Positions 21,401 to 56,828 of a stretch of DNA of 64,000 nucleotides are shown piece after piece (position 1 is the first letter of the stretch; every line of letters begins with the position of its first letter). The translations under genes were made by a program, and so were the position numbers. The notes beneath the pieces are model-generated. The model worked only from the letters and a program-made list of their open reading frames with translations. It did no database searches and was not told where the DNA came from. The stretch is taken from NCBI GenBank assembly GCA_009746045.1, contig RPFO01000246.1, positions 1,792,692 to 1,856,691 of the forward strand, in the 5' to 3' direction. Origin of the DNA: Mesostigma viride (taxonomy: Eukaryota > Streptophyta > Mesostigmatophyceae > Mesostigmatales > Mesostigmataceae).

Positions 21401-23997
21401 ATAAGCACACCATGAGACAGGGTAAAGTGATAGAAGCCGTAATCTTCCTGCTGATGACCACACAAGTAAAAAGGCGCAAAAAAATTCCTAGTCGCTGCAA
21501 CGTCCTTGCTAGCCGCTGGCATGCATGTTTTGTTTACGGAATTCAATTTCTTGCTATCCATGGAATGCTCCTCATCCCGAGTCTATGCCAGCTCCGTACT
21601 TGTTGCATGTCCAGTGGAACTAACAACCTTGTGTTTGCTTACGGTTGCAACGTATCTGTTCCAATCGGTTGATGGCCAGCAACAGTCGAGCTTTTAGCGA
21701 CCACCCACCTTCTGGTGTATGTCATAGATGGGCAGACCCGTCTGCTCATCTCTCGGTGTACCGCCTGACTTGCCAGCCTGCCAGGGTGGATGCAAGAACA
21801 TGCAAGAGGCAAAGGGGCGGATGGAAGCAGTAAGCACTTCCCGTGTGTCTCCCTGGCATTTCCACGGCAGCAGGGGAAATGGCGGGAACAGGGTAGGCGC
21901 GAGGACGATGGGGCAGTGACGTAGGATGGATTGCATGTCAGGCACTTGTGGCTAGTGCTTGTTACTTTCGGGACTTGTGTTTCAGAGTATTAGGGGCCTG
22001 GCAGCATGAAGCAATGGCCACACGTTGTGTCTTTATGTAATGGGCCTATTGAGGCACGCACGTAGGTGGCGGTGTGAACACATGGATTCGACATCATACT
22101 TACGGACCTAGGCCAAAGCAAGAGGACCCCATTATGTGGACATTCCCTTGCAGGCAGCAACTGGAAACAGCTTGAAACTTCAGGCGTGATATAGACTGAA
22201 CCTGGACTAGAAATTCTGTCAACACCGAACGCCGGTCGGCAACAATCATGCACACTTAACACGGACGCCAGCTGCACCTGATGTGATGCATAAGCACATT
22301 GCCGGCACACGAGGCCAGAAATGGCACGACATCTCCCTTGGCCCTGTCATGCGTCTCCCTCTTCTTCTCCCCCCCCCCCCCCCGCCCGCTTCATCCCCAA
22401 TGCTTGACATGATTGCTGAACCCTCAAAGCCTGCTGAAGGGTTCCCATGAAGCTGCCAGCATCGCCGAGAAAGACCTAATATAACCGCAAACCTGACGCT
22501 GTTTCCACTGCTGCACGTCACTGTAGCCCCGCTGCTATGACCATAATACTGATGGCACGACCATACACCTGCTGCTGTCGCTGTAAACCTGCTGCCACCA
22601 CAATGCGTGACAGGGCTTGGCGCAGTCATGTGAGTTAGTTTACGGGCGCTTGCCTGCATGTTGCCTCGAAAGCCATGCTCCGACGCAAATATGGCCACCA
22701 GATCGACCACGCCTGACCGCACCATCACGTCCACCTGGCAGGGACACACCAGGGTGAGAGGGTCCGAGGGGGGGGAAGCACGAGTCGTCAAGTGCAGTCA
22801 TGCAAGGCCAGCTGGATGTATGTGTGTAGGCGAGATCACCAGGAGAGTGTGGCGGGTAGGCTGGTGTGGTGGTAACACAGATGCAGGGGGGTGGGTCCAC
22901 GTTGTATTCACATGGGGTAGTTAACATGCGGATTCTTGGGAGGCCCGAAGCATGACTCCATCTGCCTCCTCGTGTATAGGAATGCTTGCTGGCAGCACTA
23001 AACCTAACTCACAAGACAACCATTTTCAGAGTGGCTAGAATCCAGCCTTATAGCAAGCACGCGGCCAGGGGGTTATGGTGCCTACGTACCGGTGCAAGTG
23101 GGTGGGTGGGGGGAACTGGACTGTCAGCATCATGCCGAGACTATTAAGCGGACAGGTCCCTGCGCCAACGGCATGGGGATGCCAAGCAGATAATGGAGCA
23201 TGAGACAGCACGGCTGGTGAGGGGAACTTGGAAGTTGGAGCCATGGGTACCTGGGTGCGGCGTGGCTGGCAGATGGCTGGAAAGCCAGGGTGCCTTGGAG
23301 TCCAAACACAAATGATTTCAACCTACAAATATGCAAAATGCAGATCTCGGAACACTGGGAGCATAGTGGGGGAAGTTCATTCGGAGGCCTGGAACCGCCT
23401 GCAAAACAGTGCGCCTCATGCAGGGGGTGACATATCTGCCGAAAACCTATCTCATGCTGGCACAAGTAATCCACACCGAAGGCAAGTAATCCACACCGAA
23501 GGGAGCTGGAGAAGTCGCAGACGTACCTCATGTTCCAGGCTGTTCATCAGGCCGGTATGGTTGGTAATCAGGCCCACCTGTGACATGGGAGAGCACATCA
23601 CATCAAGCAAGGCAGTGGTAGGTGCAGAATGGCAGCAGTTGGTGGTGGGAGTTGGCCACGTTGTCTTCACGGACTCTGCGCAACATGCAGGCGATTAGAA
23701 TTGGCGCTGGTCAAAAGTCAGCTGCCAGGTTACCTTTTTCCCCGCAAGGCAGCCGAAATTATTCCGGGCGAGTACTTCAACTCCGGGAATAACCAGGTGG
23801 CGTTCCTTGGTTGGCGCATAGTCGTGACACAGCCTGCCCATCAGCTGGTCCAAGCCACTCCTGCCAGATGGGTTAGAGCCGCTGTTTGTAAACTTTTTTT
23901 TGCCATTGCTACCGCCACCCCATAAACCGAGGGACGCAAGTACCGCAGGCACTGGGGAGAATAGCTTCCCAAGAACACGGCCTACGATGTCCGCCAT
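15415..23997 (-). CDS. namZ: GH171 / NamZ-family (DUF1343) exo-beta-N-acetylmuramidase, 11 exons
   Basis: Exons (minus strand, in order): 23997-23734, 23577-23527, 22734-22654, 21777-21709, 21273-21196, 20285-20100, 19387-19298, 18451-18311, 17805-17758, 17030-16896, 15681-15415. All junctions are phase 0 and yield 469 residues. The family's motifs appear in order: VGLITNHTG (89-97), SEHGFRG (123-129), TGLPIY, FDIQDVG (175-181) followed by ARFYTY, LDRPNP (216-221), EGP, RHGMTVGEL (248-256), MEGW (281-284), SEGRGTT (325-331) and the C-terminal YLLY. Bacterial NamZ removes terminal N-acetylmuramic acid from peptidoglycan fragments. Intron 3 has a GC donor (CAG|GCAAGC); exon 5 has a NAGNAG acceptor. 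The N-terminal ~85 residues are an extension with a hydrophobic patch (15-30) of unclear targeting value. It is likely of bacterial origin but fully intronised. It acts on exogenous, prey or plastid-derived peptidoglycan; which one is not shown. Confidence 0.88.
20384..20475. repeat. Degenerate tandem repeat in NamZ intron 5
   Basis: Units of the type ATAGCTAGATGTCTGGTATCG recur about four times between 20384 and 20475, alternating with CTAGACAT and CTAGATAT variants that give internal dyad symmetry. The array lies about 100 bases from the exon 6 acceptor. Confidence 0.5.
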
Positions 23998-25170
23998 ATC
24001 AAAATGTTTCCATTAGATAGTCATCGCCATGAAATTTAGTTGAGCGAGGACTTTCTTCAGAGGGCAGATAGCAGCGTAGCAAGTGCAGAATAACCGACGT
24101 CGTCCGAGAGCACAACTTCACAAGCCAAAGGCGATAAAACTCCTCTGACGGATGACAAAGCGGCGGCGGTAGTGGATTCTACTCGCTATTCCAGCAACAA
24201 GGACCTACCGGCTGCACAAAACTGCTATGGTGAGCGTCATGCCATCGTATCTGGTGTGTTGCTCGTGAGACTTTACATCCTAAATGACAGCCGACTTGTA
24301 CAAAATGGCGTGCTCATTCTTAAATAATGTGCCCTGCATTGTTACAACGTACCGCAAGTCTATGACCGAGCTCTACCCAGTGCTCACTTACGTACCCTCC
24401 GTGAAAGTGCTCATGCTTCATGACGGCGGCTCACATTTGTTTCTTCCCGCCTCCCTTGTTGTTTCCAAATCTCTGCTGCCCATGTGCGGCGTGGGCAACA
24501 ACGTCAACCATATTGGCCGAGACCCGTTGACTTATCTAATAGAGTACGTTTGATGAGGTAATTCTAAATCACGTGATTACCTATCAGGTAAATACTAAAT
24601 ACGTGTAGTAAATACTGTACATGGATTTACTGATTTACTGTACATGCATGGATTGTGTCATTGCAGTGACTGCACTCGGCACTGACTGCATTGCGGCGTG
24701 GGATTCAACTAACTAACTAACTACTGTAACATGGAAGGGCTGATCGAATAACTAAACCGGGCGTTCAGTGAAACCAATCTGTTGAAACCAATTCGGCGAA
24801 ACGACGGAATCGCGGCTAGGCCGTACAAAGGACAGGCCCGAGCACCTTTTGAGCCCAAATTCCTGCCTCAAAATGTTGGTCAGCACTTCGCTTTCCGGTG
24901 AGGCGTCCACTCGGAGGCATGTCTGTCAAAGCCGGCCATGTACGAATCTACGAACAAGTAGCCTAAACGAACGGAGCTGAGGCACAAGGCGTGGTTCAGA
25001 GAATTCTGCGGTCTGGTTAGCGGACGGCATAGCTGGTATGCGTCGCTGGCACCGCCGTGCATTTTTCGTGGCGAAAGGACATACCCGAACGACGGCGTTG
25101 GAAACTGCGTAAATAATACTGCGATCAGGCAGGCCGGAGAGTAGTTTCCGACTGGCAGCGCGCCTTGTAA
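23998..25170. promoter_or_regulatory. Divergent (possibly bidirectional) promoter region between NamZ and ACT-PEPC genes
   Basis: The start codons of the two genes are 1.17 kb apart on opposite strands. No clear TATA box, operator-like repeat or conserved coding sequence is seen. An 89-codon frame at 24284-24553 has no recognisable similarity and was not called. Shared regulation is possible but not demonstrated. Confidence 0.35.
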
Positions 25171-49605
<24,435 letters not shown>

Positions 49606-49685
49606 ATGGCCACGCCGTGTGCATGTGTTCCAATGCATCGGCTGCAGAAGTCTACGTGTTGTGTCTGAAGCGCCGACTTTGAAGT

Positions 49686-49690
49686 TGTAA
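49686..49690 (+). terminator. TGTAA poly(A) signal of the ACT-PEPC gene
   Basis: TGTAA lies 81 bases after the TAA stop at 49603-49605. TGTAA is the common polyadenylation signal in green algae. No transcript end is available to confirm it. Confidence 0.5.
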
Positions 49691-50330
49691 TGTACATGCC
49701 CCCTGCGCTAGGCAGCATGAGTGAGGCCAAAGCATTCCCAGTGGATGCTATGAAAAGCTGTTCCGAGCTGTAGTTGAGTCGAAGATAACTGGATGTGTTA
49801 ACTTGCGCCATGGCGTCTCACGGGATTTTTTACCAATGACACCAGCCACCAGCGCAAAATCACTGAAAGCGTCGTTGACAGGCACATCGGCCTCCCGGTG
49901 CTCTAGCCATGTTATCAGACGTGTCATGATGGCAGAGTGCAATATTTACTATTATAAATTAAGGGGTCCGGACGGACCGGAATTATTTCGCGCCAAAAAA
50001 TTCGCGCCGGTACCCGATGCTACCTCGGCACGTGAAATTGTGGTGCACGATGGGCGTAACCCTTGCGCCAAGTTGGCCATGGCGACGTGCGTTCGGTAAT
50101 AAATGCAGTAATATGGCAATAAGACCGCAGAAAATTATGCAGATGCGTCAAATCAGAGTTTCATCATGATCTTGCGTAGCCGAAGATGCATTATTGACGA
50201 GATCGATGCCATTTCTACACGCAAACCCATGAGGAAAACGCGGAGCATTTCTAGTGCGTTCCATTTATTATTGAATATCATATCTCCGTGGGGAGTATAT
50301 GTAACGTGTACATATCCCTGAGAACGGTAA
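49691..50330. other. Intergenic region 3' of ACT-PEPC
   Basis: No gene is recognised. The stretch from about 50260 to 50320 has a TATCTCCGTGGGGAGTATATG hairpin-like string like those at the 3' ends of LINE copies further right, suggesting a LINE end. Confidence 0.35.
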
Positions 50331-50565
50331 CCAGGATGCTCCGTCAGGCCCTGAATGTAGGGGTTTCCACACATAGCTAGGTCTTTAGAATCTTTGTACA
50401 AGGGCATGCCTCGCATTTCGGACGAGATTAGGCAGCGTAGGATAGCATTCGTAGGACATCTTGCTCGCACCAGCCAGGTAGACACCGACCTAGCTCGGTA
50501 TGGCCAGCCCCCAGCGGCTTGGCCAGCCAGGGCGGCATATCCTGACCTGGCCTGCAGGTGTAAAG
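50330..50565 (+). pseudogene. LINE reverse transcriptase C-terminal fragment
   Basis: The translation contains GMPRISDEIRQRRIAFVGHL and ARTSQVD, matching the copy at 53470-53640 almost word for word. It is a short remnant of the region C-terminal to the RT domain, without RT motifs. A hairpin-bearing LINE 3' end lies just upstream in the opposite orientation (about 50270-50300). Confidence 0.6.
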
Positions 50566-51090
50566 CATATATAGAGAGAACCTTACCGGTTCATCTGTGT
50601 TCTGATTGGCTGCATGACCTGTAGGATTGCGTTGGACTCCTCTGCGTCGGCGGGGACATAAGCTTTGCCTGTTTGTCACCATAGCCATCAGGCGGAAACC
50701 CCCAATAATGTGAAGTTATTTCTAACATCCAAACATGCTCACTTCAGGCCCGGCCTGTTATTGGACAGCCATATCCGATAGACAGGAAGCCTTGTGTCTG
50801 TATGAACAAGCAGAGAGACGCCCGACCAAAAGGGGACCACCGCTCTCTACCGCGCAAGTACCGTCTCGTAGGAAAGGCCTAGCTCTAGACCGACGGGAAA
50901 CGACCACCCTCTACGATTCCTGGAGAGTGCTAGGAATCTCCCCTGTCTCTTGGGGTTTGATAAGTCCGTTCTGTCTTTAATGACAGGAGGTAAAAGATCT
51001 GTGCATTTAGTACGTGGAGCAGAGGCCACCATTTTATTCTATGACACATTAATTAATTAATTAGGAACATAACTCCGTTGGGAGTATCTG
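50566..51090. other. Stretch without recognisable genes between LINE remnants
   Basis: No coding similarity was seen. A (TTAATTAA)n tract with GGAACATAACTCCGTTGGGA (about 51047-51085) marks another LINE 3' terminus. Confidence 0.35.
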
Positions 51091-51360
51091 TAGCACATAA
51101 TTAATTAATTAATTAAAATCATAGCTCCGTGGGGAGCATATGTAACACATAGCCCTGGGAAAGGGGCATCTATGGGTTTGTAATACAATCAGGGCGACAA
51201 CCTGCAGGTGTAGGATGTACAACTATCACCATGCTCTGGGTGCACAAGGTGCACCTGCACCGCCATGATGGTTCATGCCTCCTAAACAAGCACAGGCACA
51301 CAAGGCGGCTTGAGGAGAGGGCCTAGAAGGCCTGCATGACATATGGGGTGGAAGGTATAT

Positions 51361-53139
51361 TAATTAATTAATTAATTAATTAGACTCGTGCTCCCGTTGG
51401 GGAGTCACGGAGCATTAACCCCGCCGGATGGATGGATGGATGGGTGCAACATTCCTACCGGTCTAATCTATCTACATCTATCTAACAACATGCTAACTAC
51501 AACATCTATCTAGGCAGCCGCACGAGGGGGAGCTATCTGGCGTGCCTCCCGCGGGATTGCACACGCGGGCGCTTCCCCACCGGGGGGGGCTCATTGTCCT
51601 CTATGACCTGGGCCCACTTGGCCTTGTCCATCATCTTCTTCCAAATCACGGAGAGGCCGAGGCCCCCCATGTCCTCTACTAGCTGTTCCTTGAAGGTGCG
51701 GGCCTTGCGGCGTCTAACATCACTAGGCCCAGCCCACGTCAGGAGGTGCCGGCCAGGCTGAGCTGGTCGCAGTCCTGCGGGGGGGCCACGTGAGGTGTCT
51801 ACCTGGTTGACCAGTGCGAGCTAGGTGCCCTACAAGCTGCAGGCGGCGTTGCTTAATTGTGCTGGTGATATAGGGCATGCCCTGGTACAGGTCCTCATTG
51901 CGGACATGAGCAGCATATCCTACTCTGAAAATGGAACGCAGCATGCTGGTGACCGCGCCGTCCAGCTTGCGGGCCAGGTCGGCGGTGAGGGTCCACGTCT
52001 CGGCGCCATACGTGAGAACAGGAAGGACGAGGACCTTGAACAGGTCCTGTTTCTCGATCTTGCCCAGGGGCTTGCGCCACAGGGCCCGGTACTGACGTAA
52101 AGCGTGCCAGGCGAGGGAGATGCGATGGTCCACATCAGCCTCGCAGCTGGGGAGCAGGCTGCCCAGCAGCTTAACGCGGTCCCGATACGGGACTCGAGAG
52201 CCGTCTAGGAGATAGAGGGGCGGCGCTGGGTTGGGGAGCCCAACCGCCAGGGCCTCTGTCTTCTTGCTGACCTCAAGCCCCACTGCCCGGGCCTCGAGAG
52301 CCAGGCAGTCAAGCCATGTCTGCACGTGCTCCGTGTCCTCGAAGAGGGTGGTGTCGTCTGCGTAAATGATGTCTGCTAGCCGAATCTCCGTGTCCGCACC
52401 GCCATGCCAGAATTTGTTAGCCACCTGCACTCCTGGTTCCCTGCCCACGATGCGGGCAAATCGCTTGCGCGCCTGAATCATTACGTATTCGACAACAATA
52501 ATGAACAGGTAGGGCGACAACACGCAGCCCTGCCACACACCCTTCTGTAAAGGACATGGGGGCGTGGTCCCGTAAGAAGTGCGCACCGAAGTGGTGGACC
52601 CTTCATACAGGTTGCGGATGACAGCAATCAGGGGGCGGGGGATCCGGAACAACTCGAGGATGTCCCAAAGCGCAGGCCAGAAAACCGAATCGAAGGCTTT
52701 GATGAAGTCCACCAGCACAAGGTGCAAAGGGGACTCACCAGGCTGAAGGCGTTGCAGTTCCTCCACCAGTCGGCGAGTAGCGAAGAGCGCCTGTACTGTG
52801 TTGCGACCTGAACGGAAGCCGTGCTGAGTCTCGCCGAGGTGACCGTCCAGGGCCGTGCGCAGGCGGTTCAGGATGAGCCGCATAAGAAGCTTGAGGGGGG
52901 CACTTTGAATGCACACCCCTCTGTAGTTGCCGGGGTCGGCAGGCGACCCCTTGTTCTTGTACAGCATCGTGCGAAAACTGTGTTGCCAGGCCGCTGGAGG
53001 TGGTTGCGACGACAGCAGAAGGCGGTTGCAGATGTCCCGGAAGAGCAGCATAACACCTGTGTCCTCGAATTCGGCTGCAAGTTTTACAACTGCGGCCGGA
53101 ATCTCGTCAGAGCCGGTGGCTGCGTCATACCGCAGGCGC
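51361..53139 (-). mobile_element. 5'-truncated LINE copy C
   Basis: A minus-oriented insertion with the 12-bp target duplication TGGAAGGTATAT at 51349-51360 and 53140-53151. Its 3' end (left) has the hairpin region GACTCCCCAACGGGAGCACG followed by a TAAT tail, preceded by a CCATCCATCC microsatellite. Confidence 0.8.
51515..53139 (-). pseudogene. LINE reverse transcriptase (RVT_1), truncated and frameshifted
   Basis: The frame 53051-51723 encodes an RT with NYRGVCI, GFRSGRN, DFIKAFDSV, QGCVLSP and the catalytic box IIYADDTTLF, then thumb-type sequence and a conserved C-terminal block (LTYGAETWTL, QRRLQLVGHLARTG). A frameshift near 51730-51790 separates it from the true C-terminus (DKAKWAQVIEDN...), whose stop lies near 51535. 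No endonuclease domain is present because of 5' truncation. YADD and this C-terminal layout are typical of LINEs of the CR1/jockey/L1 breadth; I do not assign a clade. Confidence 0.8.
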
Positions 53140-53173
53140 TGGAAGGTATATGGCTAGGCTATAGCTGGGGTAC

Positions 53174-54046
53174 CACCAGTAAACCACCGCTGCCGCGCCT
53201 GCTCGACGGGACGGAGGTCCCGTTCCGCGACCGCTTCAAGCTGTTGGGGAGCTGGCTTCCTGACACCGCCGACGATGTGGACACCCGCATCGGCCTTGCC
53301 TGGGCCAAGCTCCGTTCGCTCACACCCTATATACTGGCGCTCGAAGGGCCTGGACGGGCACCGCAAGCGCATGCTCTTCAAGGTCCTCATCCTCACGGTG
53401 CTCACGTATGGCGCCGAGGCGTGGACCCTCCCACCCAAACTGGCAGCTCGGCTCGACGGCACAGTTTACAGGATGCTCCGGCAGGTCCTTAATGTAGGTT
53501 TTTCCGAGCGTCCGTCATCAGAGTCTTTGTATCATGGCATGCCTCGTGTTTCGGACGAGATTAGGCAGCGTAGGATAGCATTTGTAGGACACCTTGCCCG
53601 CACCAGCCAGGTCGACACCACCCTTGGTCTGGCCGGCCCCCAGCGGCTTGGACAGCCAGGGCGGCACATTCTGACCTGGCCTGGCCCCAAGGACATTCCC
53701 AAAAGGGTAGGGAAACCTGTCACCAACTACGTTCAGATGTTGCTGGACGACCTAACTTGGTCCCAGCCCAGTTTGAGCACCGCATCCACTCTCTCTCCCG
53801 TCTTTGGACTGCCATGCAGGACAAGACGCGGTGGAAGAAGATTGTCAAGGCGCACACGCCCGACCCTGTGGGCAAGCCACCTCCCCCCAAGCGGAGGAGG
53901 CGTTTTGATGAGTAGTGTAGGTAGGATTTTCTAGATAGAGTTAGGACAGTTCGATCACGCGGCTTCAGTCCTCCACCCCATCCATCATGAAATATGTGCT
54001 CAGTACATGACCTCCCCACGGAGGCATGTTATAATTTAATTTAATT
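53174..54046 (+). mobile_element. 5'-truncated LINE copy D, head to head with copy C
   Basis: A plus-oriented insertion flanked by TATAGCTGGGGTAC at 53160-53173 and 54047-54060 (14 bp). It encodes the RT C-terminal part (LTYGAEAWTL, GMPRVSDEIRQRRIAFVGHL) with frameshifts and ends in the hairpin CCTCCCCACGGAGG and an AATTTAATTTAATTTA tail. It differs from copy C in sequence and 3' hairpin and so belongs to another subfamily. Confidence 0.75.
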
Positions 54047-54194
54047 TATAGCTGGGGTACACATGGCCTCTCAGCAGAGAGTAACTCCCTGCATGGGCAA
54101 AGCATGACTCGAAATTGCTACGGCTATAGTAAGGGCGGGTGTGGGCCCATCACGTAGGCATATACATGGCCACGTCACTACTAGGCTTTCTAGT

Positions 54195-54491
54195 CTACAC
54201 TACTGCTATATATTCCCTAGGCTGGGGTGGCTGGGGTGGCTGGGGTGGCTGGGACGGCAGGCGGGTCGCCTGCCAGGGCTTGTGGGCGACGCCAGATGTC
54301 CGCCCCCTTCCAGTAGCGGGCTTCTGCCCCGCCATCTGCCGAAGCTGGAGGTAGGTCGGCCATAGCTCCCGTCGCCGTTGTTGCTGCGTCAAGGTCAAGT
54401 CGTCGTCCAGTGTGTAGGCGGTCCCCCCAAGCCGCTTGCGACACTTGAGGAACTCCATCTTATCCGCCATGGTGTCAAAGGTGAGGAGCAA
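54195..54491 (-). pseudogene. LINE ORF1-like fragment
   Basis: The translation contains DDLTLTQQQRRRELWPTYL and a basic, Arg-rich C-terminus, parallel to the better copy at 55226-55480. This D-L-T-x-x-Q-Q-x-R-R-x-L-W pattern resembles the C-terminal domain of LINE ORF1 or similar RNA-binding proteins. It ends in a short Gln-Pro-Pro repeat. Confidence 0.5.
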
Positions 54492-54500
54492 CTAGGGGGA

Positions 54501-55225
54501 GGGGCCGGCCTTACCCCGCGAGCGGGGAGGCGGGTCACCCCCCGCGGCTTGCCCTTACCAGTGATAGCCATGGGGACAAGGATTTTGTTCTCAAACGCCA
54601 TGGCAAGCACATAGCCCTTGAGAAGGGGCAGATGGCCTACAATACATTCTAGGCTACTTCCTGCAAGGGTGGCCGGAATGTAAACAACACTTGCTCTAGG
54701 TGCACTACTAGGGCACCTCACACCACCCAGAGTCTCGGGCAACTCCCAGCTAACTTAGGGGAGCCCGTCATAGGTGGGGAAGATCATCATGCATGGCTAT
54801 GCAATTAATTAATTAATTAAACTCGTGCTCCCGTTGGGGAGTCACGGAGCACCGAAGTGCTTTTAATCCCTGTGTGTGCACTACAGGAGAAAGGGCAGAG
54901 ACCCCCAGTCTCCTTCATGCCGAAGGCATGCCACAGCTGCAATCGGGCGCGGCTAGCTAAAAGGACAGGCTAACGATCCGGCAAACTGTGGGTGCAATAA
55001 GACCCATGTGAGCATATCATAGCAAGGATGGCTATGCAAGAGCTAGGGCATGGCTTCTCGACAGAGAGCATCTCTCTGCATAGGCATAGCATGGCTAAGT
55101 TCTTAATGCAACATCCATGGGGGTTCCATTATAGGCATGGCTTGGCTAAATTCTTAAATGCATCATCCATGGCCATTATGGGCGCACATGCGCTGGGGCC
55201 GCGTGGTAGGCTAAGCCTTACTCAT
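54501..55225. other. LINE-derived non-coding stretch
   Basis: Contains a (TTAATTAA)n tract with ACTCGTGCTCCCGTTGGGGA (54801-54842), the 3' terminus of a copy-C-type LINE in minus orientation, and a block at 55040-55130 resembling 54060-54115. No gene is seen. Confidence 0.45.
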
Positions 55226-56633
55226 CTACACTACTGCTATATTCCCTAGACTGGGGGTGCCTAGCTGCCAAGGCTTGTGGTCGACGTGGATGACGTCCCC
55301 CCTCCAGTATGCCGGTTTCCCCCCTGCGCTTCGCCGTATCTGGAGGTAGGTCGGCCATAGCTCGCGTCGCCGTTGTTGCTGGGCCAGGGTCAGGTCGCCG
55401 TCCAGCGTGAAGTGAGTCCTCGAGAGCTTCTTGCGGTTTTTAAGAAAATTACAACAGCTTGTCCGCCATGTATACTTAAAGGTGAGGAGCACGGGTGCCG
55501 AGCCAGCCTTCACCCCGCGCGCGGGGGAGGCGAACAGCCGACATGCGCAGCTCACCAGTAATGTGCATGGGGGCAAGAATGCCGTAAGAAGGGTCGTCGA
55601 GTCCTCACCTGCCGGCTGGTAGAAGTGCTTGACGATGACATTGCGGCTACGCTGGGTGCGGTCGGCCTCCTCGCGGAGGTCGAGGGCTTGCTGCTTAAGC
55701 TGTGCCGCGATGGTGGAGGTGGTGGAGGTGGCGTGGTGCTTGAGCAGGTCCGCCCAGGGCTGGACGTGGGAGGGGCGTCGTCGCCTGGGCCAGCGGGGGC
55801 TGGCCGGCTTGGTGGCGATGTCCCTCACCGCCTGGGCGGTGATGCCGGCGGTGTTCTGCATGCACTCGATTGCGATGGCAGTGTCCTTTATAGGCGTTGG
55901 TCGATGTCGAGAAGCTGGCCCGGGCCTTGAGGGTGGCGGTGGAGGTGGAGGGGGCAGTGGAGGTGGAGGCGAGGAGGGTGGAGGTGGAGGTGACGGTGGT
56001 GGAAATGTGAGGGAGCTCAGCAGCCAGCGTGCCGCCCATTGCCGCCACATCTGTGGCGAGGGGGGTCACGTGCTGCTCCAAAGCTTCCTTAAGGAGGGTG
56101 CGGATGATGGCTTCGGTGGGGACTGAAGGTGGGGGGGGGGCGGTGGGGAAGCCCAGATCTCGGCGTCGGAGCGCCCGAGGAGGGAGCAGAGGGCGAACCG
56201 TTGGAGCTTGGGGCGATTCATGCGGAGAACTATCGGGAGAGCCTCGGCGGGGTCGGCAAGCTGGCCACCTAGCCAGCGGCCGCGGTTGTGGGAAAGGAGG
56301 TGCGAGCACAGGGCTACAAGCGAGGCGTGCGTTCCGAAAAACACGTCTTCCATGAAGGCTCCTGGGTGGCGAGTCCAGTAGTCACGTGCGTTGATGTCGA
56401 AGGCGATCTCGTCCCAATGCTTCTCGGCAGGGCGACTGCGCTTAGGTTCAGGCGATGCAGATGGCGAGGCAAGCCGGCCCGGGTTGGGGCTGGGCAACCA
56501 CCAGTGTGCGACTAGTGTCACCGCTACCTAATTCCGGACCTGAAAGCGGAGGTGCAGCCGGAGCTGCAGATGTATTTTCATTGCCTAACGCATTCGCCAG
56601 GCTGCGTTGCGTAGAGGAGCGTTTGCTCGTCAT
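55226..56633 (-). pseudogene. LINE ORF1-like gene remnant, frameshifted
   Basis: A minus-strand series of frames starts at an ATG at 56633 (MTSKRSSTQRSLANALG), continues in 56521-56066 (HWDEIAFDINARDYWTRHPG, NRPKLQRFALCSLLGRSDAE), then in 56309-55695 (coiled-coil-like, Ser/Thr-rich) and finishes in 56050-55226 with DGDLTLAQQQRRRELWPTYL. At least two frameshifts separate the parts. The order (disordered N-terminus, helical middle, basic C-terminal domain) suits a LINE ORF1 RNA-binding protein. The SINE-like repeat at 56655-56828 lies immediately upstream. Confidence 0.5.
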
Positions 56634-56654
56634 AATAGCAGTTCGCGTACTTTC

Positions 56655-56828
56655 TGATCAGGCACTCCGCAAAGGTGAAAACCTTTGCGTTCAGTGCCGG
56701 GCCGCGGAAAACGCGGAAAACGCGATCTGCAAATGAATCCGACCGGAATCGAACTGGGGACCTCTCGCACCAATTTTGCTGACTATAGGACGGACGTCTC
56801 CGGTTACCATGGCATCGCCAACTTACAC
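56655..56828 (-). mobile_element. tRNA-derived SINE, copy 3
   Basis: Inverted copy of the SINE at 9523-9700, with the same hairpin GCAAAGGTGAAAACCTTTGC, GCGGAAAACGCG tail repeats, B box (GGAATCGAACT on the plus strand) and 5' leader. A further degenerate piece of the same 3' end (GCCGCAAAGGTGAAAACCAT) lies near 56901-56921. Confidence 0.6.

Larger units (their letters stand above)
51092..54500 (-). mobile_element. Degraded LINE host element interrupted by two nested LINE insertions
   Basis: Segments 51115-51360, 53152-53160 and 54047-54070 are collinear with the inverted complement of 57785-58052, a LINE 3' untranslated region ending in a CTCCCCAC(A/G)GAG hairpin and TTAA tail. Removing 51361-53151 (copy C plus one duplication) and 53174-54060 (copy D plus one duplication) restores the continuous sequence seen at 57.8 kb. 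Further right (about 54195-54490) an ORF1-like fragment in the same orientation may belong to it, although similarity to the 57.8-kb copy stops near 54070. Confidence 0.6.

Noticed and set aside
24284-24553. 89-codon gene between NamZ and PEPC
   Set aside because: No recognisable motif or family resemblance; length is compatible with chance in a non-coding spacer.
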